A stretch of 50,408 bases of DNA, from NCBI GenBank assembly GCA_009733575.1, contig ML769804.1, forward strand, positions 1 to 50,408, read 5' to 3'. Below, piece after piece: positions 19,956 to 31,430 of the stretch (position 1 is the stretch's first letter; each line of letters starts with the position of its first letter). Both the position numbers and the translations under genes were made by a program. The DNA is from Gymnopus androsaceus JB14 (lineage: Eukaryota > Basidiomycota > Agaricomycetes > Agaricales > Omphalotaceae). Under the pieces are notes generated by a model. It ran no database searches. It was not told the origin of the DNA and saw only the letters and a program-made list of their open reading frames with translations.

Positions 19956-22094
19956 ATGGCCCTCTGCAAGCTACTGACTCTCCTCTCAATCATAGCTATG
20001 GCTTCTGCAGGTATGGTTGTACACGAAAGCCGTACATCCGCTCCAGCTGGATTCGTTAGCCAAGGCATTGCGCCTGCTAATGATATGCTCACCCTTCGTG
20101 TTGCTTTAACATCCAACAATATTGCCGGTCTGGAGGAAAAACTGATGTCCCTCTCTACGCCAGGGAGTCTTGAGTTCAGACAGTGGTTGTCGATGGAAGA
20201 GGTTCACTAATTTGTCTAACCATTTGCATGTATACATCGCTGACGAGATATATATAAACTTTGAAGGTCAAATCCTTTGTCCAACCTTCTTCGGAGACGG
20301 TTTCTGCCTTTTCTTCCTTCGCATCTGCGAACGGCCTCGAGCCCACCGTGATCTCACCGAACGGTGACTGGGTATCTATCACGCTCCCAGTCTCACAGGC
20401 AAACCAGCTCTTTGCTACCCAGTTTGAAGTATTCATGCACCCTGATATGTCGAATACGATCACGCGTACACTCTCTGTCTCTCTGCCGTCCGAGCTGGTC
20501 GGGCACATCGATGTAATCCATCCCACTACCCAGTTTATAGGGCCCAATACTCGCCTAGCTCCTACCAGCTCCATCAGCCTTGACAGACGAGCCGTCGCCG
20601 CATCCTGCAACTCAAGCCTTCCAAGTGGTATCGTGACTCCGACATGTTTACAAGAGCTCTATGGGATCCCAGCGACCCCAGCTACGGAAAAGACCAATTC
20701 CCTCCTCGTTACTGCCTATGAAGACGAATTTGCACAGACTGCGGACCTTTCAGTTCGTGATTTTATGAGCCGGTGTGGTGAGATCGCTGATAATGCACTA
20801 GGAATTCCTCAAACTCTTGCGTCCCGATATTCCATCCACAACCACATTCACCCTGTTGAGTACAGATGGTGGAATTAATACGCAGAAAGCTAGTGACGCA
20901 GGAACCGAGGCGAACTTGGATATACAGTACACGACGGGTTAGTGCTCTTTGGATTAGATTTTTGTTGATTTTGTTTTTTGCTGAGCCCCAAATCAGGTGT
21001 TGCGACTGAAGTCCCCATCGAATTCTTATCAGTTGGTGGGGATGACTTTGGCACATCTTTGCTGGACACCACTACTTTCCTCGACGGCGTTGCCACACCA
21101 CCTTCGGTCATGACAACATCTTACGCCGATAATGAAGCGGATTTTGGAATCAGCATGGCAACGTTGGTATTTCAGCTGTCGATGCTTTTTTAATATATTT
21201 ATATCTCTTCTTCTCCACAGCAAGATATGTAACGGCTACATGGCGCTGGGCAGCCGGGGTATATCTGTGATGTTTGCATCGGGCGATGTCAGTTCATGCG
21301 TTAATCCTTTCCTCCTCTGACTTTATATTTACATACATTTAGGGTGGTGTACGCGGAGGCCATGATTCTCTCTCCGTCTGCGATGACAACACATTCATGC
21401 CCGTGTTCCCTGGTACATGTCCTTTTGTAACTGCTGTAGGATCTACACAGGGCTTCGGACCTGAGCAAGCTATCAACTTCACTGGCGGTGGATTTTCCAA
21501 CTTCTTCCCTGCTCCGTCCTACCAGACCGCTGCAGTTGCCAGTTTCCTCAAGACCATCCCATCCGACTTTGCAGGGACCTTCAAAAAATCTGGACGGGCC
21601 TACCCTGATGCATCTGTGCAAGGCATGTCGAACCATTTTCTTTTCTCTTACAGGGTTTTCACCCTCTGTGCAAGGCTGGAATTTCGAGATCGTATCTGGC
21701 GGAGAAGTAGGTCTTGTTGGAGGCACTAGCGCGTCGTCACCTACGTTCGCTGCAATAATTGCCCTGATCAACGACCAGCTCATTGCTGCAGGAAAGCCTG
21801 TCCTCGGATTCCTCAACCCGTTCATCTACTCCACAGCGTCGACGGCATTCACTGATATTACTATTGGGCACAACTCAGGTTTTGTTTGTCCCGCGTCGTC
21901 GGTGAGTTTTAGTTTTAAATTATTTCCACAAGTATATTGACCTCCGATTAGGTGGCTTTCGACGCAGCGGTTGGGTGGGATGCCCTCAGTAAGTTTTTGA
22001 AGCGCCTTTTCCAAGACTTACTGACGAGATGAACTTGTTAGCTGGTTTTGGCACACCTATATTTTCCGAACTCCTGGCCGCTGCGATGGCGTAA
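19956..22094 (+). CDS. Sedolisin (S53) serine-carboxyl peptidase, tripeptidyl-peptidase type
   Basis: Nine exons join in frame: 19956-20201, 20267-20752, 20802-20937, 20997-21162, 21221-21287, 21343-21622, 21675-21901, 21952-21988, 22042-22094; 565 residues, normal for the family. Residues 1-18 (MALCKLLTLLSIIAMASA) are a signal peptide, so it is secreted. The pro-kumamolisin domain spans about 30-180 (LSTPGSLEFRQWLSMEE). Catalytic residues are in place: Glu280 and Asp284 in GTEANLDIQ, oxyanion Asp367 in ASGDGG, Ser479 in GGTSASSP. The C-terminal calcium-site segment AVGWDALTGFGTP is present. Exon 6 ends in a GC donor (AAG/GCATGT). Sedolisins are acid-active and release tripeptides outside the cell. 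The gene looks functional and contrasts with the wreckage around it. Confidence 0.93.
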
Positions 22095-22149
22095 CAAATT
22101 TACACGACAGGATTTAAATTTCGGCTGTTGAGCTTGAATGGAATATTTC

Positions 22150-22740
22150 AGGAATAAATCTGGTACCAAAATGTGTTGAGATCCTTAGACCAGCTCGAGT
22201 CCAGTCCCCTCGTGGAATAAGGCATGCAAAGGCAACTTCCGTTCTGAGTGAAGGATAGATTTTTTGCCAGTAAATAGTAATTGAGCTCTATCATGTGTCC
22301 ACTTTTGAGAGTCGCTGCATAATTGTTCAGCAATCCGAGTATAAACTCCCTCCTTTTCCGGCTGTTCTAGATTGAAGCTCTGGAAGTTTATAAGGCGGAC
22401 ACCCGATGCTGGATGCGGTTTCTCCATTCCAATATTGCAATGAGCCTATCTGTTTTGTTTCGTAGAGATCGTGCAATACCATCCAACTCGATCTTTGCGA
22501 AAATTCGACACTGAGAGTGGATAGCTCAAGCCTTTTTGACAAGAGAACAGTTGGAGAGAGAAATTCTATCGGCGAAAAGGTTTTCAAAGATACAGCGTAT
22601 GAGCTCGTTCGGCAGAGATTCCACTGTCATCGTTGATCGTGAGTAGGAACGGTTTGGGCGCTTACAGTTGGTAGAGAGCGCTTTGGCCTTGAGAAAGCCG
22701 TGTAGTACCATGTGTTTGAAAAGTTCAGCTTCCCAACAGT
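22150..22740 (-). pseudogene. F-box protein gene relic (copy 2, longest)
   Basis: Minus strand, ATG at 22634 starts MTVESLPNELIRCIFENLF, a clear F-box, followed by ADRISLSNCSLVKKA and a stop at 22526. The text continues in other frames: IFAKIELDGIARSLRN, DRLIAILEWRN, then NFQSFNLEQPEKEGVYTRIA and a Leu-rich tail to about 22150. At least two frame changes and one stop make it a pseudogene. It lies directly between the sedolisin stop and the 3' end of GDH2 relic B. Confidence 0.75.
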
Positions 22741-22885
22741 CAGTACGTACGTATCATACACAGAAGGATACCGTGTTCATTTTCATTATAGAATACAATA
22801 TCTGTATGTAAGTCACACTACACCCATGCCCATTCCCATTCCATTCTAACTTCTATTCCATTGTGCGCGCGCGCTCCTACTTTAG
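22741..22885. other. Short spacer between F-box relic and GDH2 relic B
   Basis: Includes CACTACACCCATGCCCATTCCCATTCCATT, also found just left of relic C (31715-31745) in nearly the same form. The shared spacer shows that the F-box relic and the GDH2 3' end were copied together. Confidence 0.55.
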
Positions 22886-24245
22886 TACTTGGAAAGATCC
22901 CTAGCAAATGGAAAAAGTCTACACTCAAAGCGTTAACGCCATATTTATAAATCTAAAAAAAACATAACATCAGTAAGCCTTGAGCTTTAGCAATCCAAAT
23001 CATCCACTCACAAAATGCGATGCAACCCAGCTAGAGAACAACGCCCTCTGATACGCCTCCTGCAACCACCTCAACAACGTCTCCAACTGAATCTTCTCAA
23101 CCAGCGTCTTGGGTATCGGCCCCTATTCCTACTCGGAATATCCTCAAACAAATCCGAACTCGCCAACTCGGCCTGGAGGTTTTTCAATGTCGAAGAAAGC
23201 CCTAAACCTAATATAGAACCTTCTAAACTCATTCCGAATAATGAAAAACATCGCAAAGAATATTTCACCTCCGGTAAAAACCATGGATCCAAGCGGAAGG
23301 ATAGAGCGACCTTTGTGAATTGGTAGAAATTGGTTTTGAAGGGAACGAATGTGCGGCGGATTTTGTGTAGAGCTCCTCGTCGGAGAGGGGTTGGATAGTT
23401 TGGAGGCGTTGATAAGAGAAGGTGAGCCTACACAGATAACGGTTAGGAACGCACATCGAAGAAATGAAAGCGGAAACGTATACACACATCAATTCGGTAA
23501 CATGGTCAAATGTGGGGCAGTGAATCATGGCAAAGTTGACATAAAGAAGTCGACTCTGGAAAGAAGATAAATGCACCAGTACGATAACAGAACGCTCACA
23601 GACCTATCAGCTCTAAATGATTATGAATAATCCGCTCAATACTCTCCCTCATAAACATCCCCGACCTAAACCTCCTCTTGATACTGGTCAACACTTCTGC
23701 ATGCGCAGGGTCGTTCTCGTCCAGGGCGTTTTTGAGCCGCCAGGACGCCGAGCCGAGCCTACTGCAAGTGTTGAGCAAAGATCCACTAACGACACGATCT
23801 TGTCAGCAAAGCAAAGAGAAAGAGAGAGGGATTCTCACAAGCGTACGTAGCCTCCTGGACGGCATGTGTACCAAGGGCCGTTGAGGAAGAACAGGTTTTT
23901 GGGAAGACAGGACAGACGCGAAGCCTTCTTCATGACCTGGAAGATTGAGTGTTCGATCGGTGGAAGTTTGGAACAGGATTTATGTGCAAGGAGTTGACAG
24001 TGACACCGTTGGAGCAATTGGAGAACTGTTCCACGTTTTTGTGAACAGAGAGAGTAAAAGTGGAAGAGATTGGAGATGGTACTGGTATAGAGGTTAGTAG
24101 ATAGAGATAGGCTGGAGGTAACGCGTACATAAAGAAAGTGGTAGTTCCGCTCATCTTGTATCCGATAACCCTCTCGAGCCTTCGACTTCGAAAACCTCCA
24201 TTGTGGGTCCGTACCGCTGCTCAACGTCCCGCATGACCTAGCATT
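22886..24245 (-). pseudogene. GDH2 relic B, internally deleted
   Basis: Two pieces of the gene are joined directly. 22886-23203 equals the 3' end in relic C (31784-32103), including the last exon GVNALSVDFFH with one base lost. At 23203-23206 it switches to sequence equal to C 33748-34870, reading PNIEPSKLIPN-type intron/exon text, then exons up to the VEQRYGP region at about 24230. About 1.64 kb of middle gene, including the NAD-binding GDLGSNE region, is missing. Further small losses make it non-functional. Confidence 0.83.
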
Positions 24246-24612
24246 GAGCTGCTGAATGTGAGCGAGCAAGCGATGCACCACGAGCCATCTGCGCCGAGCT
24301 TCGACCCTGACCAACCCAAATGAAGACAAAGATGTGGATGCTGAAGCAGGATAAAGATATGGTAGCGAAACAACCAACGCACCCTCCACCAGGAATAGTA
24401 TAAACACAGAACGAGAGGTAGAATATAGATTTACAATAACAGTCAATGCTCCTGGATAGACAAACGCGACGTTATAAAAATATGAATTTTGCATTACAAG
24501 CCCATGGCTCCATGTAATGCAGAGTGGGTGAGCAAAGTAAATCTGAGTACAATTAATTCATAGTGACATTCAAAGGGATATATCTATAGACTATGTAATA
24601 TATAATACAGTC
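24246..24612. other. Spacer with decayed minus-strand frame
   Basis: A minus-strand frame starting at 24494 runs into relic B, but its N-terminal part matches nothing I know and is probably fortuitous. AT-rich to the right; no other feature seen. Confidence 0.3.
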
Positions 24613-25205
24613 TCATTCATCTTCATCAAATACAAATTCACTAAGGTCCATCCCATAGTCATTGAGCACAAACTCCAAATCTTTTCTCCTGCTTTCATCT
24701 GCCTGCAACATCTGTCTAGTTGGTGTCTCATTATTGGACATTAGTTGTCCCAATCCAAAGGCCTCTCAAAATGCCAAACATTTCAAAGCCTTTACCCAAG
24801 AGATTGCAACAAATGATAATCCCTGAGCAAAATCTTTCTCACCCAGACATATAGTAGCCTTGTCTAAAGTCAAACCCTGACTCTTGTGAATGGTAATTGC
24901 CCAGGCCAAAGTAAGAGGCAACTGTGTTTGAGAAAGAGTCTTTTCACTGCAGGCTTTCCAGGAAGCTGTGATAGGAACAATAGGAATCCAGGATGGATCT
25001 ATACTTTCTGCCTCCCATCCGAAAGTTTGTGGCCAAAATCCAGTATTAGCTATAGTCCAGATGAAAGAAAAGGCAAAGTATTATACCTGAATACTCATCA
25101 CACTGAACAAACACAACATTTGGCAAGTCTCCATTCTGGACATTTCCTAAGGGACTATACCAAATCTTCTTCACAATTCCTCTGGCACCATTGACAAGAC
25201 CTTTT
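24613..25205 (-). pseudogene. PIF1/Helitron-type DNA helicase, C-terminal fragment
   Basis: Minus strand: QKGLVNGARGIVKKIWYSPL, then after one intron (GTATAA...CTATAG, 25086-25048) [57 protein letters not shown] and an acidic end LNDYGMDLSEFVFDEDE with stop at 24613. These are helicase motifs V-VI of PIF1/Helitron helicases. Motif VI normally reads SRVKAL; here Arg is Trp (SWVKAL), and a TGA replaces the Arg of REAFGLGQ. Both are C-to-T changes at CG-type Arg codons. No Rep domain or upstream helicase motifs are nearby, so it is a fragment. Confidence 0.8.
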
Positions 25206-25915
25206 TGGACTTGAGCATATATATAGCTTAACAGAAAATAGTAGAATAAATACCTTTTGAAGTCCTTATAAATTTAACTTACGGCCTCCATGAGGAGTGG
25301 AAGGGAAAACTACAGTGGAAGACACAGCAGGTATCACAGGAGGTAGAGGAGGTGGATCTGGTATGGGACCAATGATCTGTGAAAGTGTGTGTTCCTGAGA
25401 TGGTGGAGTAAGTTGAATCCACAATGGTCCAGCAATCTTGCTCCAATCAAGATCCATGGTTGATAATAGTTCTAGAGAGATCACTGATGATAGCACGTAA
25501 CTGAAGCTCAGTGCTTAACAGAAATACTCAATGAGGAAATTGATGCAAGACAAATTTTCAGTAACGGAGCTACAACTTGAACACAAATGTGATCAAGAGG
25601 GGGAGGCAACTGTATTTGGAAACCAAATAACCCAAAAGGTCCCAACAGCCCAATCTCCTGCAAAATTTGCTTCTTGAGAGTGGTTACAGTCAACTGCCAA
25701 ACTAAGGACAGGAGTATAACTTCACAAGAAATAGCCTTGTTCTACACACTGGCTATCAACAGCAAGGAGATAATGAAAAAACAGGGAAAACAGGGGCCTT
25801 TAGAAGAGGTTAGTATACATTACAAGCAAAAGATTGGAAAGAAAATGGTAGTACCAGAAGAATGACAATCTTTCACTGAGTAGTTGATTTTAGATGTGCC
25901 AAAGATATCAGGATA
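25206..25915. other. Stretch with two short minus-strand frames of unknown origin
   Basis: 25496-25266 (minus) reads DLDWSKIAGPLWIQLTPPSQ and a Pro-rich stretch GPIPDPPPLPPVIP, ending at a GTAAGT donor-like site; 25693-25508 reads GLLGPFGLFGFQIQLPPPL. They could be exons of one decayed gene upstream of the helicase piece. Not recognised. Confidence 0.35.
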
Positions 25916-26290
25916 CTGTACTCTTCCGACCAAGTGTTCACAGGGTGTGACAAGTGACCTACCCTGTTCAGAAATCTAAGTGTTCACAGATCACAGTGAC
26001 CTGTGACCAACCTGTGAATTGTTCACTGGGAGTGGATTCCGGTGGATTATCTGTACTTATTTCACAATATGATCTTCATTTTACCTTATTTGAAACTATT
26101 TCTGGCTTGTTTATGTGTAGACTGAGGAAAATTTGAGTTTTTTTTAAGTGTTTTTCAAACTTTTTAAAGATTTTTTTTGTTCTGGTTGTCACAGTGTTCA
26201 CAACCCCAAGTGACCAGTGACACCCTTCTGTGAACTGTTCATTTTGGGCTGATGTGACGCGTGACTGAACACTTGGTCGGAAGAGTACAG
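25916..26290. mobile_element. MITE with 25-bp perfect terminal inverted repeats and TA target duplication
   Basis: Starts CTGTACTCTTCCGACCAAGT and ends with its exact reverse complement; the inverted repeat is 25 bp without mismatch. TA lies on both sides (25914-25915, 26291-26292), as in Tc1/mariner-related elements. The 375-bp interior has no coding frame, but both subterminal regions are rich in GTGTTCAC and TGTGACC words in opposite orientations, likely transposase binding sites. The perfect ends suggest recent movement. Confidence 0.9.
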
Positions 26291-26292
26291 TA

Positions 26293-27182
26293 GAATGCAA
26301 TAGCAAGGATTTTCAAAAGACTTGCAGATTTCCACTTCTGGTACAGTTGAATTGAATTCTGCGGCGGAATTCAATAGGCGGAAACAGAATTCAATGGTAT
26401 GGCGCGGAAAAGAAAATTTCTATTGAAAAAGCGCCGGTCATTCACACGATATTCTACATAAGCGCTTTAACCGGCACGCAGTGCTCCGCTTGCTCGCTTT
26501 GGCCGGTCAAAGCCATCTGTGTGCATTGTGGCTGTGCGCGTTTTTCCGGGGCACCTGACAACAATTGGGTTCGCTTCGCTCACCCAATAATGAATACCAA
26601 AGAATAAACACATATCAGGCAACCTCATTCAAACTCAGCTCGACTCTGCAGCTGCCTTCGATTCGGACGTTGAAACCAGCGTTTTCGTTGTTTGACTGCG
26701 AGTTTTTGAGGTGAAAGAAGGAAGAAATCACGGAGATCGTGTTTGATTGTCCTAGAAAGCGTAACACGATTAGAAATCGTCCGTATGTTATGGCATTGGT
26801 TCCAGAAGAGTAAGCTGCAGCGTGAGATCAAATAGAGTCTTCATCTTCTTCAACATCGATCCTTCTCGATCTTCACCAGATTCTTCCTGCGGACATCGGC
26901 GATGAAAAGATGGTGAACGCTGAGATATGGAAGTAAATTGGTGACAAAGACGGATTGATGACGGATTGATTTCGGGTGTGCACCGGAAAATTAGGCTCTT
27001 GCAGTCCAATATCGTGGCCGACACTTATACACCGGAACGACACACTTCGCGCTTCTATGAGTATGACTGAACTTTAACATACACATGTCCAAGCACATGT
27101 CACTACATAAGATGAATGCTGTTTGTTCCAGAATCGTTGGCGACCCCCATCATCTATCTCCCTGCAACACACAAAAATTGCT
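26293..27182. other. Upstream region of the NACHT-WD40 gene
   Basis: Holds a short palindrome ATTGAATTC-TGCGGCG-GAATTCAAT at 26352-26376 and a third GAATTCAAT at 26390. The rest has only short frames (minus 27024-26788 and 26831-26625) that I cannot assign. No tRNA or other RNA gene seen. Confidence 0.4.
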
Positions 27183-30100
27183 ATGGATCGAAACAGTCAT
27201 CTCGGAATTCGTCTTCCTAGATTCTTGAAGCGTAACAAAGACAAAAGTCGCAATGCAACACCTACCCCAAGCCGCGCTACACCTCCTAATCCTACTTCGG
27301 TTGCAAACTCTGCAGCTGGGAATCATCCCACACAAGATATCGGAGCTACTGTTCTGGACACTCTTGATACTGCTCTGAAGGTTTTAAAGGAGGCATCAGT
27401 ACCACTTCCACCTTTGCAGGCTGCTGTAGGTGGAATATGTGAATGTTTCAATATTTACAAGGTCTGATTGTCATCTTTTTATGTTGTTCGGATGGCTGAC
27501 ACAATCATTTTACAGAGTGTTTCAGGAAATACAGAGCAACTGCAAAGTTTGGCCAAGGATTTGACCTTCCGCACCAAATTTCTGGAGCCATATTTGTCTC
27601 CAGAGAACCTGGGCTCATCTAATCAAGCTGTCCAAGTTTTGAAGGAGTAGGTCCACAATAGTCATCAAAATAAAATTGAATGTTAAGACACTTTACAGTC
27701 ATTTGAATGCTATTGACCAAGAGGTCAAACAGCAACAAAGCAGTGGTCTCTTGAAAAGAACAGTTCGGTCTGGACACATTACTGGAAGGATTCAAGAATT
27801 TAAAACCAAAGTTCAAGATGCATATGAGCAATGCAAGGTAACATCTCTATCTCTGAAGCTACCTGATTTTAGCTCATCAAATTTGCAGATTGAGGTTCTA
27901 TTTTCTGCAGAGAGAAACACAGCTGAAATCCTAAAGGTGAGATTAGTAAAACCTGCCAGATTTACTAAATCATATACTATGAGAACAGGAGTTTGCGCTT
28001 GGAAAAATGGAACACTCAGCTCGGGCATACCATGATGCAGATATGGGTCTCAATCTTACTAGGAGGTTGTGCTGCCCAGGTACAAGGAAAAACATCCTTG
28101 CTGACATTGAGAAATGGGCAATGAGTTCTGAACTTGAAAGTGTGCCATCAGCTTATTGGATTTGGGGAATGGCTGGCACAGGCAAAAGCACAATTGCAAT
28201 GTCAATCTGTGATATACTTAAGGAAAAAAAAGTTCTTGCTGGAACTTTCTTCTGCTCTAGGCAGATTCCTGAATGCAGGATTACCGACTAATTATCCCCA
28301 CATTGGCATACCACCTGGCAAGCTTCTCTAAAACATTTGCCATGTCACTTGGGAGTGTTTTGAGTGGAAATCTTGATCCAACTTCAAAGAAGCCAGATTA
28401 TCAAGTCAAAGCACTCTTAATTGAGCCTTGGAAGGCAGTCATCAAGTCTGGAAATATGGTAGCACATATTCCACTTATAGTTATAGATGCTTTGGATGAA
28501 TGTGAGGGTGTACATTCAGTCCTCAAACCTCTCATATTGGCAATCCAGGAAAAGGAATTTCCAGGACTGAGATTTCTGTTCACTAGTCGGCCAGAACAAG
28601 CATTCAGCAGCTTATGCTCTCAGAGAGCCAACTGAAGACAGGGTCAATCCTTGAAGTAGGAAAAATTATTCTTCATGAGGTTGAAAAAAGTCAAGTAGAG
28701 ACTGATATATTGACTTATGTCACTAAGGAGCTGGGTGGCATACCTTCCTCAAAGGAGCAGCTGCAAAGGCTTGCAACTCTTTCTGGAGCACTTTTCATTT
28801 ATGCATCAACTGTGGTTAAATTTGTGAAGGAAGGAGACATTCCATCACGACAGAAGAAGAGGCTCAAGGAATTTCTGGAAAAGAGTGAAAACCTTGAGGA
28901 TTTAGATCAACTTTATGTTGAAGTTATTAAAAATGGCATTCCAAAAAAGAGGAGGTCTGGAGAAGCAGAGGAAGATTGGAATATCATGCGTACAATCATT
29001 GCTGCAGGATGTCCAGTGACATGTGATATCATAGCCAAGCTCTTGAGAATTGAAACAAATGTGGTGACACATCTGATGGAGAAACTGCAGGCAGTCTTCT
29101 ACATATCAACCAAAGATAGTTGTATTTATTCCTTTCATGCCTCTTTTCCTCAGTTTCTTGAAAGTGGGGAAGGTGTTGATGGGGCAACATACCAACCCGA
29201 GGCTCAACATCTGAAATTGACTAATGGATGTTTCAACATAATGAATGAACTAACATTCAATATCTGTAGCCTTCCTTCTTCATTCATAGCAGATAAGGAT
29301 GTACCTAAGTTTGATGAGAAAGTTAAAGAATGCATAGGAGAAGCCCTTCAATATTGTTGCCAGTCCTGGAGCTACCATTTTATCCAATGTGAAATTGATG
29401 AGGATGTTGAAAGATTGGAAAAATTCCTGCAGGCAAAAGGAGTATATTGGCTTGAAGCCATGAGTTTATTGGGCTTATTGGCACAATGTGGGGAAGCTAT
29501 GGTTTCCATGATCAAGGTTAGTAAAACAGGTTATTATGATTGGTTGGGTAAAAGACTTAAATTTTGGCAGTATCTAGAATATTCTGAATCCACATCAAAA
29601 GTAAGGGCAGTAATAAGGTACCTTCAGAATTTACTATTGCAATTTTCGAGTGGTGAAGTACAAGGGAGGACACCACACTTATATCTGAGTATAATGCCTC
29701 TTTGGCCAAATAGTGTGGGATGTATGCCCAAGTTAACAAGTGTTGTAAGGGTTGAGCACCTAGTAGTAAATCAAGCTGACACTGCAATATTAAGGGGGCA
29801 TGATCAAGGTGTCACTTCAGTGGCCTTTTCACCTGATGGAACCAGGATTGTGTCTGGCTCTGGGGACAAAACAGTGAAGATCTGGGATGCTAATACTGGT
29901 GGTCAGATTGGTGATCCGCTGCATGGTCATGATAAAGGGGTCAATTCAGTGGCCTTCTCACCTGATGGAACCAGGATTGTGTCTGGCTCTTTTGACAAAA
30001 CAGTGAGGATCTGGGATGCTAATCCTGGTGCTCAGATTGGTGATCCACTCCATGGTCATGATGATTTAGTCAATTCAGTGGTCTTTTCACCTGATGGAAC

Positions 30101-31068
30101 CAGGATTGTGTCTGGCTCTTCTGACAAAACAGTGAGGATCTGGGATGCTGATACTGGTGCTCAGATTGGTGATCCACTGCATGGTCATGATGGTTGGGTC
30201 ACTTCAGTGGCCTTTTCACCTGATGGAACCAGGATTGTGTCTGCCTCTGATGACATAACAGTGAGGATCTGGGATGCTAATACTGGTACTCAGATTGGTG
30301 ATCCACTGCATGGTCATGATGATGAGGTCACTTCAGTGGCCTTTTCACCTGATGGAACCAGGATTGTGTCTGGCTCTTCTGACAAAACAGTGAGGATCTG
30401 GGATGCTGATACTGGTGCTCAGATTGATGATCCACTCCATGGTCATGATTCTTCAGTCAAATCAGTGGCCTTTTCACCTGATGGAACCAGGATTGTGTCT
30501 GGCTCTGGAGACAAAACATTGAGGATCTGGGATGCTAATACTGGTGCTCAGATTGATGATCCACTCCATGGTCATGATTCTTCAGTCAAATCAGTGGCCT
30601 TTTCACCTGATGGAACCAGGATTGTGTCTGGCTCTGGAGACAAAACATTGAGGATCTGGGATGCTAATACTGGTGCTCAGATTGGTGATCCATTGCATGG
30701 TCATGATAATTCGGTCACTTCAGTGGCCTTTTCACCCGATGGAACCAGGATTGTGTCTGGCTCTAAAGACAGAACAGTGAGGGTCCATTGTAACTCACAA
30801 TCATTTCAAGGTAGATTTCTTTTGTTTAGCCAATCAGTTCCTTCTAATTTCAGTTTCAGCACACCATTATTGGTCCCTCTCCCACAATGGATGGATTAAG
30901 TTTCCCAATTCCCCACCCAATGTTATTTGGATTCCTCCACAATTTCATCAACTTTTATGGAGGCCCCAGAACACATGTATCATCTTGCAAAATGGATATA
31001 CAAAATTATCATTTTTGGACTGTGTCTATGGAGAGCACTGGATTAATTGCATTGAACTTGAAGAATGA
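27183..31068 (+). CDS. NACHT-WD40 NLR-like protein (two single-base frame breaks)
   Basis: Exons 27183-27461, 27516-27646, 27699-27837, 27889-27936, 27989-30810 and 30854-31068 give about 1,211 residues if two one-base losses (near 28278 and 28602) are allowed for. N-terminal 200 residues: helical signalling-type region. NACHT: Walker [10 protein letters not shown] near 258, Walker [13 protein letters not shown] near 361, then FTSRPEQ. Middle helical region to about 795. WD40: eight nearly identical 43-residue units from about 800 ([35 protein letters not shown]). The last intron leads to a tail [18 protein letters not shown] typical of the end of such propellers. Fungal NACHT-WD40 proteins act in non-self recognition and cell death. 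Both breaks lie in G or A runs, so they may be assembly errors rather than true decay. Confidence 0.85.
29788..30786 (+). repeat. Near-identical 129-bp WD40 repeat array
   Basis: Seven complete units and an eighth truncated one, in frame. Units six and seven are the same over their full length. Differences cluster at the two residues after HGHD (QG, KG, DL, GW, DE, SS, SS, NS) and before the DKT segment (G, F, S, D, S, G, G, K); the remainder is almost invariant. This indicates recent expansion or gene conversion. Confidence 0.92.
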
Positions 31069-31319
31069 GAGTTTTCTAGCCAATGACTTCTGATATTTGA
31101 TTTCATAGCCTTGTAAATCTGCATTTTCTACTAGTAGTAGTTATATTTCATGTTGTATACATACATAAATATAACAATCTGAATCGTCAGTGCTTTCAAG
31201 TACATTGCATGGATCAACGAAGAAGCTGGGTTGGCAAATGAAAGGATAAATCAAGTCAAGGTAAGAGCTTTAACCACATCAAACAGTGCTGCTCTGAGTA
31301 AAGCAAACAGTGTTTTCCT
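31069..31319. other. 3' flank of the NACHT-WD40 gene
   Basis: AT-rich 3' region with ACTAGTAGTAGTTATA near 31130; no coding frame seen. Probably the 3' untranslated region and intergenic DNA. Confidence 0.4.
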
Positions 31320-31430
31320 GTCAATATGATTGAGCTCTATTGTGTCCACTTCAGGGAGTTGCTGGATAACTTCTTAGGTTATTGAAGATAAAATCTATGA
31401 GCTTGTTTGGCAGTGCCATGATGCAAGCGG
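31320..31430 (-). pseudogene. F-box relic (copy 3, mini-fragment)
   Basis: Minus strand: ATG near 31417 reads MALPNKLIDFIFNNL, an F-box start, then directly the C-terminal family text (YPATP, and in the next frame QLPEVDTIELNH) with everything in between deleted. Related to 18481-18880 and 22150-22740. Confidence 0.6.

Noticed and set aside
24246..24494. N-terminal part of a 219-codon minus-strand frame
   Set aside because: Runs out of frame through GDH2 relic B; the N-terminal stretch shows no family and no start context.
26400..26620. GC-rich stem-like words as a tRNA or snoRNA
   Set aside because: No cloverleaf, no A/B box pair and no box C/D could be fitted.
28007..28291. Separate short NACHT gene ending at 28291
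   Set aside because: The NACHT domain continues in the next frame at once; a one-base loss explains the stop better.
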